DNA of 64,000 nt from Ehretia macrophylla (Eukaryota > Streptophyta > Magnoliopsida > Boraginales > Ehretiaceae): positions 15,337,001 to 15,401,000 of the forward strand of contig CM075777.1 of assembly GCA_037974665.1 (NCBI GenBank), in the 5' to 3' direction. A program made the translations under genes and the position numbers. The notes beneath the pieces are model-generated. The model ran no database searches. It was given only the letters and a program-made list of their open reading frames with translations, and was not told the DNA's origin. Positions within the stretch are counted from its first letter, which is position 1; the number at the start of each line of letters is the position of its first letter. Shown here in pieces: positions 48,006-59,555 of the stretch.

Positions 48006-48847
48006 GTAATAATAATAATAATAAAAATAAAATAATAATAATAATAATAATAAATAAATAAAAATAAAAAAATAAAAAATAATAATAATGATTAAAATAA
48101 TAATAAAAAAGATTAATAATAATAAAAAAGTAAAATAATAATGATAAAAATAAAAACAAAAATAATAATAATAATAATACCAATTTAATAATAATAATAA
48201 TAATTGTTGTTGTTATTATTATTGTTATTTTAATTTTAATTTTTATTTTAATTTTGTTATTAATTATAATATTTATTTTTATTTTTATTTTTTATTTTTA
48301 TTATTATTTATTGTTGTTGTTGTTATTATTATTATTATTATTATTTATTATTTTTATTTTGTTATTACTATTATTATTATTTATATTTATATTATTTACG
48401 GTTATGTTTATATTTATTCTTATTTTTAATACTATAATAATAAAAGGAAAATTTTGTTATTAATTTGTTTTACAATTAATAATTATTATTATGAAAATTA
48501 TAATGAAAATAAAAATAAATAATAAAATAATAATAAAAACAAAAATAAAAAATAATAATAGTAATAAAATAATAATAAAAATAAAAATAATTAAAAATAC
48601 AATAATATTATTATGAAAATAATAATAATAATAATTATTATTATTATAATAATAATAATAATAAAAATAAAAATAAAAATAAAAATGATAATAATAATAA
48701 AAAAATAAAAAAATAAATATAATAATAATAAAAGCAAAAAATAATAATAGTGATTAAAATAATAATAAAAAAATACTAATAATATTAATAAAGTAAAATA
48801 ATAATGATAAAAATAAAAACGAAAATAATAATAATAATAATACCAAT

Positions 48848-48888
<41 letters not shown>

Positions 48889-49048
48889 TGTTGTTATTAT
48901 TATTGTTATTTTTATTTTTATTTTGTTATTAATAATAATTATTATTTTTATTTTTATTTTTTATTTTTATTATTATTTATTGTTGTTGTTGTTATTATTA
49001 TTATTATTTATTATTATTTTTATTTTGTTATTATTATTATTATTATTT

Positions 49049-49081
<33 letters not shown>

Positions 49082-49316
49082 ATTATTATTAATATTATTA
49101 TTTATATTTATATTATTTACGGTTATGTTTATATTTATTCTTATTTTTAATACTATAATAATAAAAGGGTAATACTGTCATATTATACAAGTTATTCACA
49201 TTATTATTCTTAATTCCTAGAGCATATCAAACACGTCATTCTCATTTCTAAGTTCATTCTATTCCCAATTTAATTCCATTAATGTCCAAATCTATTTCAG
49301 TATATCAATCGCTACC
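47551..49316. mobile_element. MITE-like element filled with AAT/ATT repeats
   Basis: The ends GCAGTGATTGATAT and the inverse of ATATCAATCGCTACC form short inverted repeats, followed by GGGAATG/CATTCCC words on both sides. The paralogous site in block 2 (about 50,720-50,745) has no insertion. The interior is a trinucleotide-repeat palindrome and is itself duplicated. A clear target duplication was not found. Confidence 0.6.
47850..49165. repeat. AAT/ATT trinucleotide foldback, duplicated
   Basis: Two units of about 650-700 bp (47.82-48.46 and 48.47-49.17 kb) each begin TTTGTTTTACAATTAATAAT and end TTTACGGTTATGTTTATATT. In each unit the left half is AAT-rich and the right half ATT-rich, so each can fold into a long hairpin. 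A TTG triplet run lies at about 49,051-49,080. Apparent poly-Leu/Ile open frames here are artefacts. Confidence 0.9.
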
Positions 49317-49591
49317 TTAGGGCTATTTAGCTTTTACATAGGGACAATGGGGCTGCAACGCTCTTTAACCCCGGATTCCTTTTAAAATATAAGATATTAT
49401 GAAGATATTTTTAGTCTGAAATATCAATTAGACCATTACTACATGTAAACCTAACAAACTATAGAAGCTCAATCATAGAGACTAGTACAAGTAAAGTTCA
49501 TGAGGTTTATAGTTGCTCACCTATCCGCCATGGGTCCAAATCTCCTGCGGGAATGATTTGAAAGATCCAAAACTCCTTTCTTTTTTTAGTT

Positions 49592-51038
49592 AACACCATT
49601 ACATAAGATTACATAAGATTATGAGTTATTTCATGTAGTACAAATTAAATTTAAGATAGAAGAGTAGATTAATCTATCATACTGATTTCAGACCTGGCCT
49701 TGGTTTCCTATGCCTCTTTGTTGTAAATTTCAAAGCTGTAAATTTTTTTGACTAGGAGCATATATACTCCTATGTACTTGAGAAAGTTGCAATGAAATTT
49801 TCCTTTGCTAATTGAGTAAAAAAAAAAAAGCTGGCCTTGGTCTTCGCTGCTCTTGTGCCATGTCATAAGCCTTCAACAATTGACTTTAATCATGAGTCAC
49901 GCATGAATGTGATGAGATAAATCAAGATATTCAAGTGGATGTTGGAGAATCTAATTGTTCCACATGTCTAAATAAGACATTCAAGATTAGTAATTGAGGA
50001 GAACTTCTTTGGTCAGTCTGGACTGACCATCAGTCCATTCATATATAAGTGGATCCCACAAAATGTGGAGTCCACCCCATGTCTCTATGGCTGGTGGTCA
50101 ACTTGGATTGTTCTAAGAATTTTCAGCAATTGAGATCTTAGCCTACTCTACTTTATACCAATTGACTTAGATTAATCTATCACATACGTGATTGAATTAC
50201 CTTGTATGTTACAAACATAAGCATTTTTTTATGATGATTATTCCATCATGTTGTTGAAGAAATCTCTAGAAATTATCTATTTGCAAATCCAACATCACCC
50301 TTTCGTATTACGCTATAATATCAAATGTTTACCATCTCATAGAAGGTCAACAACATTTTATTAATGCGCATTTACCTACACTAAAAAAATTCATCCAACA
50401 CATTATTATGGGTCTTATTATGCGGGTGCAATCCTCCATGACAATAATAGTATTCACTCATATACGAGTTATCTCTTGGGAACAACTTCACAACATTATT
50501 CATTTTCTTACACTTACAATATGATTAATCAATGTCATTGCTAATAAAATATCTTATATATAAAATAGTGATTTATCATGTGCTCTTACAACACTATTGA
50601 GATTTAAAATTATACTTTGGGTATAAATATACTATCATTTTACAGAAAAGTACTAATGGAGTATAACAAGATGAAATAATTTTGGTAACTCTAAAAAGGA
50701 ATGAGGTTATTTGGGATTTATTCATAAAACACTTAGGGTTATTTATCTTTTACCACATTTCCTAGTACAACGGTGGATGCACGTTAGAGACAGTGGGGGC
50801 TGCAGCGCTCTTTGACCCCAGATTCTTTTTAAAATATAAGATATTATAAAGATATTTTTAGTCTGAAATATTAATTAGCCCCTTACTACATGTAAACCTA
50901 ACAAACTATAAAAGCTTAATCATGGGGATTAGTGCAAGTAAAGTTCATGAGGTTTATAGTTGCTCACCTATCCGCCACGGGTCCGAATCTTCTGCGGGAA
51001 TGATTTGGAAGATTCAAAACTCCTTTCTTTTTTTAGTT
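49592..51038 (+). repeat. Tandem block 2 in the 5' flank of PPR-F
   Basis: It is colinear with block 1 from AACACCATTACATAAG to CTCCTTTCTTTTTTTAGTT, including the L1 tail, but lacks the AAT-rich element. The junction near 49,590 joins the block end directly to the next block start. Confidence 0.75.
49707..49831 (+). mobile_element. 5'-truncated L1 3' tail, second copy
   Basis: It is the same insertion as at 46529-46653, carried along by the block duplication. It is flanked by TGGCCTTGGTTT and TGGCCTTGGTCT. Confidence 0.65.
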
Positions 51039-51798
51039 ATTTTGTTGTTCATAGATTAACGAAAATGTGCAAAAGCTCTAGTAATTGAGGCTAAACAAAA
51101 CAATATCAGAGCCATAAAGATAAATTGTTTAATTTGGCAAAAGATTCACTCTCCATTCGGTCAGAGGAAATCTTTGCATGTTTCCTAATGAACCTGAAAA
51201 AAGGATAAAGATTCGAAATTAAACAGAAAAAAGAGATATCCACCGTAAAGTATCATTTGTGTTATCAAGTTATTATAAGCTTCCTTTAAGTTTGTTTAGT
51301 TTAGCCTGATTAATGGAATGGGTGATGGTGTAACTGACCACGTTACAAACAACTTTTTTTGTTTTCTGCCTTTTTTTTTTTTTTTTTGGTCAAGAGTTAT
51401 AGACAACATAAGAAATGATGTTTTGCCATTAGATTAGTCAGTTAGCATTCCTAATGTTTTGTGTTGTACTTTGTCAACTGAAATGTTGCTTCCGAAATTG
51501 GCTAATTGCTCGTGTGCCTATTAGTATGGTCTTTAAAATTAATTCTCCTCCTTTTATTAGTTGTATAAATATTTTAATTTAGAGACCAAAAATAAATAAA
51601 TAATCTGAAAAATATCTAGACCTATATTTGTCTTTATGTCATAGTTTACCCGGCAAACTTGTACCATGAGGGCTTAATTAAGAATTTTAAAACTTTAGGA
51701 GCTTAAATAGAAACGTGGACATCAGTATTGTATTTGTTTCAGAATCGATCCGGCTCAGATAATTGTTTACTCACCCAGGTACATCTATTCTTTCCTTT
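51039..51798 (+). other. 5' flank of PPR-F
   Basis: It matches flanks of B (21.27-21.70 kb) and G (60.50-60.63 kb), for example GGGGGCTTAATTAAGAA-type text and CAGAATCGATCCGGC. The TTGTTTACTCACCCA word is joined directly to GGTACATCTATTCTTTCC. In G these are separated by about 110 bases holding the leader and usual ATG. Confidence 0.6.
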
Positions 51799-53598
51799 AT
51801 GCACCCCCTACTAATTTTCTCATCACCTCTTCATACTATTACAACCCACCGCTCCTTTTCACTAAAATCAAGATTCGGGTTTGAATCCATTAAGGATGTT
51901 GATGATGCTGTTACTCTTTTCCATCGAATGGTTCGAATGAGACCTAAGCCTCCCGTTGAACGGTACAATAAACTACTGACTGTTATGGTTAAGATGAAAC
52001 ATTATTCGTCTGCTGTTTCTTTGTTCAAGAATATGCGCATTTTGGGTATTCCTGTTGATGAATATACGATGACTATTGTGATAAACTGTTATTGTCGTAT
52101 GAAACGTGTCGATTTGGGTTTTTCAATCCTAGGCTGCTTTTTCAAGCTTGGCCATGTACCTAATGTCACTACCTACAACACTCTAATTAAGGGGGTGTTA
52201 TTAAAAGATAAATTTTTTGAGGCCGTAGAGTTATTCAAAAAGTTGATCCGAGAGAAACTTTGTGAACCAAATGAAGTTACTTTCGGGACTGTATTAGACG
52301 GATTGGGCAAATCAGGACATACAAACAAGGCGGTTCAGCTGCACAGGATAATGGAGAAAGGAAATTGCAAACCCGGCACTGTTGCATATAGCTCTGTCAT
52401 TGATAATTTATGTAAAGATAGAATGGTAGATGATGCTATGAACCTCTTATCCGAAATGATTGATAAGGGCATTCCACCAGATGTTGTCACCTACAATTCG
52501 TTAATTCGAGGTTTGTGTAGTTTTGGCCGATGGAATGAGGTTGAACTGTTATTGTATAAGATGGTCAATTACAAAATCTCTCCAAATTTACATACTTTTA
52601 GTATTTTGGTGGATGCATTTTGTAAGGAAGGATTAATAGAAGATGCAGAGAATGTATTACAAATTATGATCCTGAGTGGTGTGCATCCTGACATAGTTAC
52701 ATATGGCGCACTAATGGATGGATATTGTTTGCAAGGCCGGTTAAATGAAGTAGAAAGAGTTTTTGAACATTCGATGGCTGAAGGCTTGAAGCCTGACATT
52801 ACTCAATATGACATATTACTGAATGGATATTGTAAAAATAAGAAAATAGATGATGCGATGTGCCTGTTTCGACAGATGCCTCATCAAGGATTGGTTCCTG
52901 ACACAGTAAGTTATAGTATCATGATACAGGGATTGTTCCGCGTAGGTAAATGTAATACTGCACAAAATCTTTTTGAGGATATGCAGTTGGCGGGCGTAGT
53001 TCCAAACATTCACACTTACTGTATTATGCTAGATGGGCTTTGCAAGCACAAGCCTATTGAAGAAGCTTTGTCATTTTTCCATGATGTTGAAGGCAAAGGA
53101 TTAGTTCGTTATATTTCTTTCTACAGCATCATAATCAACGGACTATGCGAGAGAGGGAAACTTGATGTTGCTCGCAATATGTTTAACAATCTTGCTTCCA
53201 AATGGTTGCATCCAAATGTCACGACATACAATATAATGATAAAGGGGCTGTGTCAACATATGTTCCTGGAGGATGCGAAGAAGCTTTTTGAGAAAATGGA
53301 AAATAATGGTTGTTTGCCAAATGAAATTACTTATAATGTTATTGTCAAAGGATTCCTAAAGCAAGGTATCTCTCAAAATGCAATGATGTATCTTGAGCAA
53401 ATGGTCAAAAGAGGTTTATCACCTTATTTGTCTACGTTATCAATATTGATACATCTACTCCCCGTAGACGGTCAAGATCCTTTGTTTCAGAATATGATTC
53501 AGAAATTGGTTCCAAATAATAAAAGAAGTCTCCAAGTTTCTGGTACTGCATTATGTTGCTCACTTCAACAAGAGACGTTGAAAGTCGCTAAGACGTGA
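51799..53598 (+). CDS. RFL-type P-class PPR protein, copy F, intact frame
   Basis: The first in-frame ATG gives 599 residues; upstream, a TAA closes the frame just before 51763. The N-terminus MHPLLIFSSPLHTITTHRSF is rich in hydrophobic, Ser and Arg residues and could still be a mitochondrial presequence, but the MKKSN leader of the sister genes is deleted. After FGFESIKDVDDAVTLFHRMV come 14 tandem 35-residue P-class motifs (about residues 53-543), one of 36 residues, then a degenerate fifteenth and a tail ending LKVAKT. No DYW or E domain is present. RFL proteins bind single mitochondrial RNAs and can restore male fertility by processing chimeric transcripts. It is intronless, as usual for the family. 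Expression cannot be judged from the sequence. Confidence 0.88.
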   Translation: MHPLLIFSSPLHTITTHRSFSLKSRFGFESIKDVDDAVTLFHRMVRMRPKPPVERYNKLLTVMVKMKHYSSAVSLFKNMRILGIPVDEYTMTIVINCYCRMKRVDLGFSILGCFFKLGHVPNVTTYNTLIKGVLLKDKFFEAVELFKKLIREKLCEPNEVTFGTVLDGLGKSGHTNKAVQLHRIMEKGNCKPGTVAYSSVIDNLCKDRMVDDAMNLLSEMIDKGIPPDVVTYNSLIRGLCSFGRWNEVELLLYKMVNYKISPNLHTFSILVDAFCKEGLIEDAENVLQIMILSGVHPDIVTYGALMDGYCLQGRLNEVERVFEHSMAEGLKPDITQYDILLNGYCKNKKIDDAMCLFRQMPHQGLVPDTVSYSIMIQGLFRVGKCNTAQNLFEDMQLAGVVPNIHTYCIMLDGLCKHKPIEEALSFFHDVEGKGLVRYISFYSIIINGLCERGKLDVARNMFNNLASKWLHPNVTTYNIMIKGLCQHMFLEDAKKLFEKMENNGCLPNEITYNVIVKGFLKQGISQNAMMYLEQMVKRGLSPYLSTLSILIHLLPVDGQDPLFQNMIQKLVPNNKRSLQVSGTALCCSLQQETLKVAKT

Positions 53599-54458
53599 TA
53601 TCTAGGTTTTTGCAGCTTTGTTATATTTCTATAATTTATAATTTGAATATTCTTTTACAACATCTTTTTCATAAATGATTAGTTTATTATTCTAAATTTG
53701 ATAACTAAGATTTTAAAAAAACAAATAGATGTGATGACCCATAATATAGATGAAAAAATTGGTATAGGAGAAGATCCTTACGTCGAATAGAACCCAAGGG
53801 TTATTCTGGTGGTAGTGGTCCTCTTATTATTGGAGATTATACTTTAACTTACTTGGTACATGTCTTGAGTCGGGCCGTTGTATTTCGGGGATTTTGGTTA
53901 ACATTCAGCTGTTAGGCCAACGAGGGGATGCCGACGTATCTCATCCGATGTCAATGGGTAGTGGTTAATTCAATTTATGTCTAACGAGCTAATTGAGTGA
54001 GAATGTTTCTCTAAATTAGCCAAAAAAAAAAAAATTCATACATAGACAAATTACACCTAATTCTTTGCTTTCCATCTCATGAAAGATCAACAACGCTTCC
54101 ATCAATGCAACCTTTTTACCAAAGCGCAAGTAGCATGAAACAAGTAGTTATACGTATTTGAAACATGGTCTGCCACTTTTATGGCACAAAGAAGTTTTTG
54201 TGCATTAGCACATTTACCTATAGTAAAACAAATTCAAAAAAAAAAAAAAAGAGTAAAAATTCCCTCGGACATTCTATGTAAGTACTAATATTGGGGTTCA
54301 ATATCTACACGACAATATACACTAATATTCAATCCTTTACAAGACATTTCTGGGAACAACTTCAAAGCATTTTATTTTCGTACACTAATAATATGCATTT
54401 ATCAGTATGCCATTGCTAATATGTTAAGTATAACAACAGTGATGTATCAAGTGCTCTT
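53599..54458 (+). other. Short 3' flank of F and 5' flank of G
   Basis: The F 3' flank matches G for only about 40 bases (TTTTTGCAGCTTTGTTATAT), then changes to unrelated text. From 54.0 kb, 5'-flank words appear (AAAGATCAACAACG, TGCCATTGCTAAT, TGATGTATCAAGTGCTCTTA). The flank breaks off at 54,458, where the LINE nest begins. No gene was recognised. Confidence 0.45.
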
Positions 54459-57400
54459 AAGAAAAGATGGAACTTACACAGTTAAGAGTGGGTATAGAAG
54501 TGTAAATAATAATAACAATAATAATCAAATAGGCCTCGGATAGGGACAATGCCCAAGGTAAAAACCTCATGATTTCCTTCTCAGTTTTTCGTGTATATGG
54601 TAAAAAATCTACTATATAAAGAAGGGTGATAAAATGAAGGAGTAATATATAGTATTACTCTTGTGATAATTACGATATTCAAAAATATCGAAGCAGCTAT
54701 TCGAGACCTTTTATCTAAAGCTTAAGCAAGGTCGTACACAGGCGGGGAACCAGTCTAAAACCCCTGAACCCCCAGATGTTTAGTTTTGCAGCTTGGAACA
54801 TCAGGGGCTTTAATAGACCCCTGAAACACAAAGATGTACATTTTTTTTGTAAATAATAAGAAGCTCAGTGTCATCTGCCTCCCTGGAACCAAAATCAAAG
54901 AGAGCAGCTCTGGAGATCTTATGAAAAGAAAATTTTGTGATTGGGAACTGGTGCATAATTACGATTTCTCTCACAGAGGTAGAATTTGGATCCTTCCTCA
55001 CAAAAATCGAGTCAAAATCTCAAGATTGGCAGCTACAGCTCAATCCATTCTGACCACTGTTCGCTTACTGTTCGAATGGACAGAGTACATTGGCAAAGCG
55101 AAGCCTTTTAAATTCTTCAATGCTTGGACTCAACACGAAAATTATGAGCAAGTGGTGCGAAGAGCCTGGAACACTAGTGTTAATGGTGCTCCTATGTATA
55201 GATTGGTGCAGAAGCAAAAGCAACTTAAGGCTGAACTCAGAAGATTTAATGCCCAATATTTTTCTAATCTATCATCCGGGATTGAGAACACTCGTAAGGA
55301 GCTCTTATCAGTCCAATCTCTTATTCTCAATGGCCAAAATTCCGACACTCTCTACAGAAAGGAGAAGGAGCTAATCCATAATCTCGAAGAATTGCCTTAA
55401 ACAAATAGCTAAAGTGAAATGGCTCAAGATGGTGATAGTAATATTGCCTACTTTCACAAGGTAATTAAAGGGAGAAGAACTACAAACTCTTTTAGAAGTT
55501 TGATCTCCTTGGAGGGTAACAGGTTGAATTCGGAGGAGGAAATTGCTAAGGAAATTGTTGGGTACTACAAAGCTCTTCTGGGTTCTAACAGGAACATTCA
55601 AGCCCCAATTCTATTTCCGAAAGCGAATGCGAGAGTCTCACATCCCCAATTCTGAATGAGGAGATCAAACAGGCCATGTTTTCTATCCACAGTGATAAGA
55701 GCCCTGGTCCTGAAGGCTTTACTTTGCATTTTTATAAATCAGCTTGGAATTTGATTGGCAGCGAAGTTTGTAATGCCATCAAGTCTTCTTTAGATTCCGG
55801 TAAACTGTTGGGTGAATTAAACTGCACAATCATCACATTAATCCCCTAATGTGACAATCCAAGTACTGTGAGTGATTTTAGACCAATTTCTTGCTGTAAC
55901 ACCCTGTATAAATGTCTCTCTAAAGTTATTGCTAACCGGTTGAGGAGCACCCTCTCGAGCATTATCTCAAATAAGCAGACAGCCTTTGTTGAAGGTCGGA
56001 GAATGCTGGATAATGTGTTAGTTGCTCAAGAAATTATCAGGGATTATGGCAGAATGAGCAAGAACCATAAGTGCACACTTAAAGTTGACATCCGCAAAGC
56101 GTTTGATACTATCAATTGGAGATTTATTCTGAATGCTATGAGGGCTTTCGGCCATCCCAACAAATTTGTAAATTGGGTTAGGATGTGCATCTCCACGACC
56201 AGATTCTCCATTTCTATCAATGGGCATTTGGAAGGATATTGAGGGAACTAACAGGTTGTGCCAAGGGGATCCGTTATCCCCGTATTTGTTTGTCATAGCG
56301 ATGGAAGTTTTGTCTCAAATCTTCAAGCTCACTGCTAGTCGCGATGACTTCACTTATCGTCTCAAGTGCAGCAAAATTGGTCTCACTCACTTGAGTTTTC
56401 CAGATGATCTTCTGGTTTTCTTCAAAGGCAACATTAATTCTGCTATTGCAATCAGAGAAGCTTTGGGGTTGTTTTCTAGAATGTCGGGTTTGAACATTAA
56501 TCAAGAGAAGAGCTCAATTTTCTTTGGTGGTTGTCCCCCTCCAGTTAAGAAAATCATTTGCAACACTTTAAACATCAGTGAAGGTAATTTGCCGATGAGA
56601 TACTTGGGAAGTCCTCTTGTCCCTGGCAGAAATAACGCAGCAGTGAGGCTTGGTGTGCCCAGTAAAATCATTGCAAAAACGAAACAGTGGACTAGAAGAT
56701 TCCTTTGGTGTGTAGGGCATTTGCAACTGGTTAAGCATGTCCTCTACAGTGTCTTTAACTTCTGGTGCGCAGCCTTTATTTTGCCGAAAGGCGTATTTAA
56801 GGAAGTTCAGAAGAGGTTGTCTTCCTTTCTCTGGGGTAATTAGGATGACCACACGAGAGCTAAAGTTTCATGGGCAGAGATTAAACCTCTGGATGAACTA
56901 GGCCTTGGGATTCGGAATCTTGAAGAGGCTAACAAGATTGCAATTCTGAAACAATTTTGGCATATGTATACTGATTCCAAGTCACTTTGGGGCACTTGGA
57001 CTAAGAAATTCTGTTGAAGGACCAAAGTATTTGGAGTATGGCTATTCCTTCTGACTGCTCATGGGCGTGGAAGAAAATTTTGAATCTCAGGAATGATGCA
57101 GCTCCTTTTATTCAGCACGTGATTGGTAATGGAGACAATACCTTTCTGTGGAGGAATAATTGGCATCCCCTTGGTGAGCTTGCTCAAATTGTCCATCCTG
57201 ATCTTATCAATGGGTCCAGGCTTGGTACACAGTGTAAAGTAAGTGAAATCATTCGTAATGGCTGTTGGCGTTGGCCAAGAAATCTTTCTTACCACAGTTC
57301 TAACATTCCAGGTATGTTTTTCAATGTTGATGGAGTTGATTCAATTAAGTGGACTATTGGTACGAATGGAACTTTCCACACTCACTCCTCCTGGGAAGCA

Positions 57401-58275
57401 CTGAGAACCAAATATCCCAAAGTCCAGTGGTTCCATTTACTTTGGAAGAAGAATTTTATTCCCAAGCATAGCTTTTGTTGTTGGCTAGCTATCCTTGATA
57501 GGTTGTCGACGAAAGATCGCATGATTGGTTGGGGAATGCAGGTGAATGGGCTGTGAACTCTTTGTCATATGGTGTTGGAAACTAAAGAACATTTATTCTT
57601 TGAGTGCTCTTTTAGTCGAAAAATCTGGTTTGCATGTGCAGAAAGGGCGAAAGCTGGTAGTATGGGCTATCACTGGAATCAGGTCTTTAGTAAATGTTGT
57701 ATCTTGGCCAAGAAAAAGTCTCTTCAGGCGTCCATTGTTAAGCTGCTTTTCTCTTCATGTGTTTATCATCTTTCGAAGGAGCGCAATGGACGAATTTTCA
57801 GGAATGAATTTGGGAATGTTGAACAGGTGATAAGAAGGATCACGGATGACGTGCGAGCTAAAATGCTGTTCGGAAAGAAATTTCAAAACAATAGTATTAA
57901 CAGGGATCTTTGTAATAGTTGGAATCTCTGTGAGTTAATTTCTTAGTTTCCTCTTTTTAGTCTAGTCGTTGTATTTTTTATCATGTTCACGGCTTTGCCA
58001 AGTTTTTTGTTGTTGAATAGAATTGATCTTGCTGACCCAGCAAAAAAAAAAAAAAGGAATAATAATCAAGCTTGTGGAAGCTCATTTTACCAAGTATCAA
58101 AGGAAACTCTGGCAGGTGATTTGGAAAATTAAGGTGCCTTTACAAATGATCCATTTGATTTTGAAGGCATGTAAAAATGTTATCACAACTGAGGCAAACC
58201 AATAGAGAAAGTACTCTACAGAGTCTCCTTTATGCAAAATTTGTAATCAAGAGGCTGAGACATTAAAGCAGGTTG
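54459..58275 (+). mobile_element. L1-type LINE fragment, split by another LINE
   Basis: The left piece (54459-54528) encodes KDGTYTVKSGYRSVN, the usual start of the C-terminal region of plant L1 ORF2. The right piece (58070-58275) continues LWQVIWKIKVPLQMIHLILK and CKICNQEAETLKQ, the reverse-transcriptase zinc-binding domain (zf-RVT). It was a short LINE remnant before the second LINE landed in it. One stop (NQ-stop-RK) is visible. Confidence 0.7.
54529..58057 (+). mobile_element. L1-type LINE with decayed ORF2
   Basis: It is flanked by a 12-bp target duplication AATAATAATCAA (54517-54528 and 58058-58069) and ends in an A run. ORF1 is absent. ORF2 starts with an endonuclease remnant (FAAWNIRGFNRPLKHKD) that has lost most of its middle. 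It continues with QDGDSNIAYFHKVIKGRRTT, then reverse transcriptase (DFRPISCCNTLYKCLSKVIA, KVDIRKAFDTINW, RLCQGDPLSPYLFVIAMEVL). The catalytic box reads FPDD in place of FADD or YADD. The C-terminal zf-RVT region (57014-57946) has ETKEHLFFECSFSRKIW. At least five stops or frameshifts are seen. It is inactive but well preserved, so fairly recent. Confidence 0.88.
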
Positions 58276-59555
58276 TCACGGATTAACAGAACCCCCGCAC
58301 TTGGGCGTCTAGTTGGCTAACCTCTAGTTATACGGGATGCACTTATGCCTATTATTTACTTACACGTGATATTCTTGATTTAGGTATTGCTTTGCTATGT
58401 TGAATTTTCTGGACTAGTTGTATTTTTGTTATTTATGTTTGCTGACCTGTTACGGCTAGCTGGCCCATCCTTAATCTCTAGAGATTGGGTGCAGTATGAC
58501 GAAATATGCGCTCAACCTGTGAAAATGTTCTATTGTTGCCCTTGGACTCATACTGCAAGAGGAGTCCATTTCTATCCTAAATAATTAGATTCTTTATGTA
58601 GTCCAAGATTGTTCGATATCAATAGGGGTAAAAAAAACAATCATCTTTCTTTTTTCTTTTTTCTTTTTGTTAGAAAGCAAACAATCACCTTTTTTTATTG
58701 TCAGAAAGTAAACAATCATCTTTAAAATGTTAGTTCATTTAAAAGGAATGAATTCTTTTATGTTTTAAGGACAATTCCTAGACCCTATAAAATAGAACAA
58801 GATGCAATCCACAACTAGATGGCCTACAATGCTAATTTTCCACACCAAATGGTTGCAACTTGGAATAGAAAAGTACCTTAGGTGTGATTCAAGAAATTAA
58901 TTTTTTTTATTTTTTTTGGGCAAGCTTAAGGAACCAGATGGAATCAACTAATACAAGGCGTTATTAAGATTAACACTGGTGATAGGTTAACTTCTAAGGC
59001 AACTATAAGTAGGGATTAGTCAAATTGATGATTAGTGCTGGTACTAGGAAGGCTCTTTGTGAGTTCCCATTACAAGTAGAAGAGTTAGCCGTCAATAATT
59101 CTTAGTTACTTGTGAACATAGCAGGTTCTGATCATAGAGACTAATGCAAGTAAAATTTTGAAGGCTTATAGTTGCTCCTTTTTGAAAATTTAAGAGTATC
59201 ATTAAAGATACCAACCTTCCTTGTTAGTTTAGACTAATTAATAGAATGGAAAATAGTATCACGGACTCGGTTTCAAGCAACTTAAGAAAAGGTATTTGCA
59301 TTAAATTGATTAATTAACATTCCAAACACCTTAAATTGTGTTGTGTCGGTTAGAATTTCCAAAATAGACTAATTGCAGAATTTCCAAAATAGACTAATTG
59401 CTCCTATACCTATTAATAGGGTCCTCGTAATTTTTCTTTTACTAATGAAACTTAACACACTGTTTAGAAATACTTGTGATGTGGAATTCATTTGATTTAT
59501 AAATAAATTCTTTTATTTGTACGATAAAATAAATAAGCAACTAATTTGGTGACTT
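58276..59555. other. Intergenic DNA
   Basis: Unrecognised sequence (58.28-58.6 kb), simple T-rich runs (58.64-58.72 kb), then flank words related to the B and F 5' flanks (ACTAATGCAAGTAAAATTTT, AGGCTTATAGTTGCTC). No gene was recognised. Confidence 0.35.

Larger units (their letters stand above)
46424..49589 (+). repeat. Tandem block 1 in the 5' flank of PPR-F
   Basis: Without the element at 47551-49316 this block is about 1.4 kb and is colinear with block 2. It starts AACACCATTATATAAG and ends CTCCTTTCTTTTTTTAGTT. It contains the L1 tail described separately and the GGTCAGTCTGGACTGA word. Confidence 0.75.

Noticed and set aside
47959-49150. Open frames of poly-Leu/Ile/Tyr (74, 69 and 75 codons)
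   Set aside because: They are translations of AAT/ATT trinucleotide repeats and not genes.
51763-51798. Longer start for PPR-F at 51763
   Set aside because: The codon there is TTG, preceded by TAA. The first in-frame ATG is at 51799.
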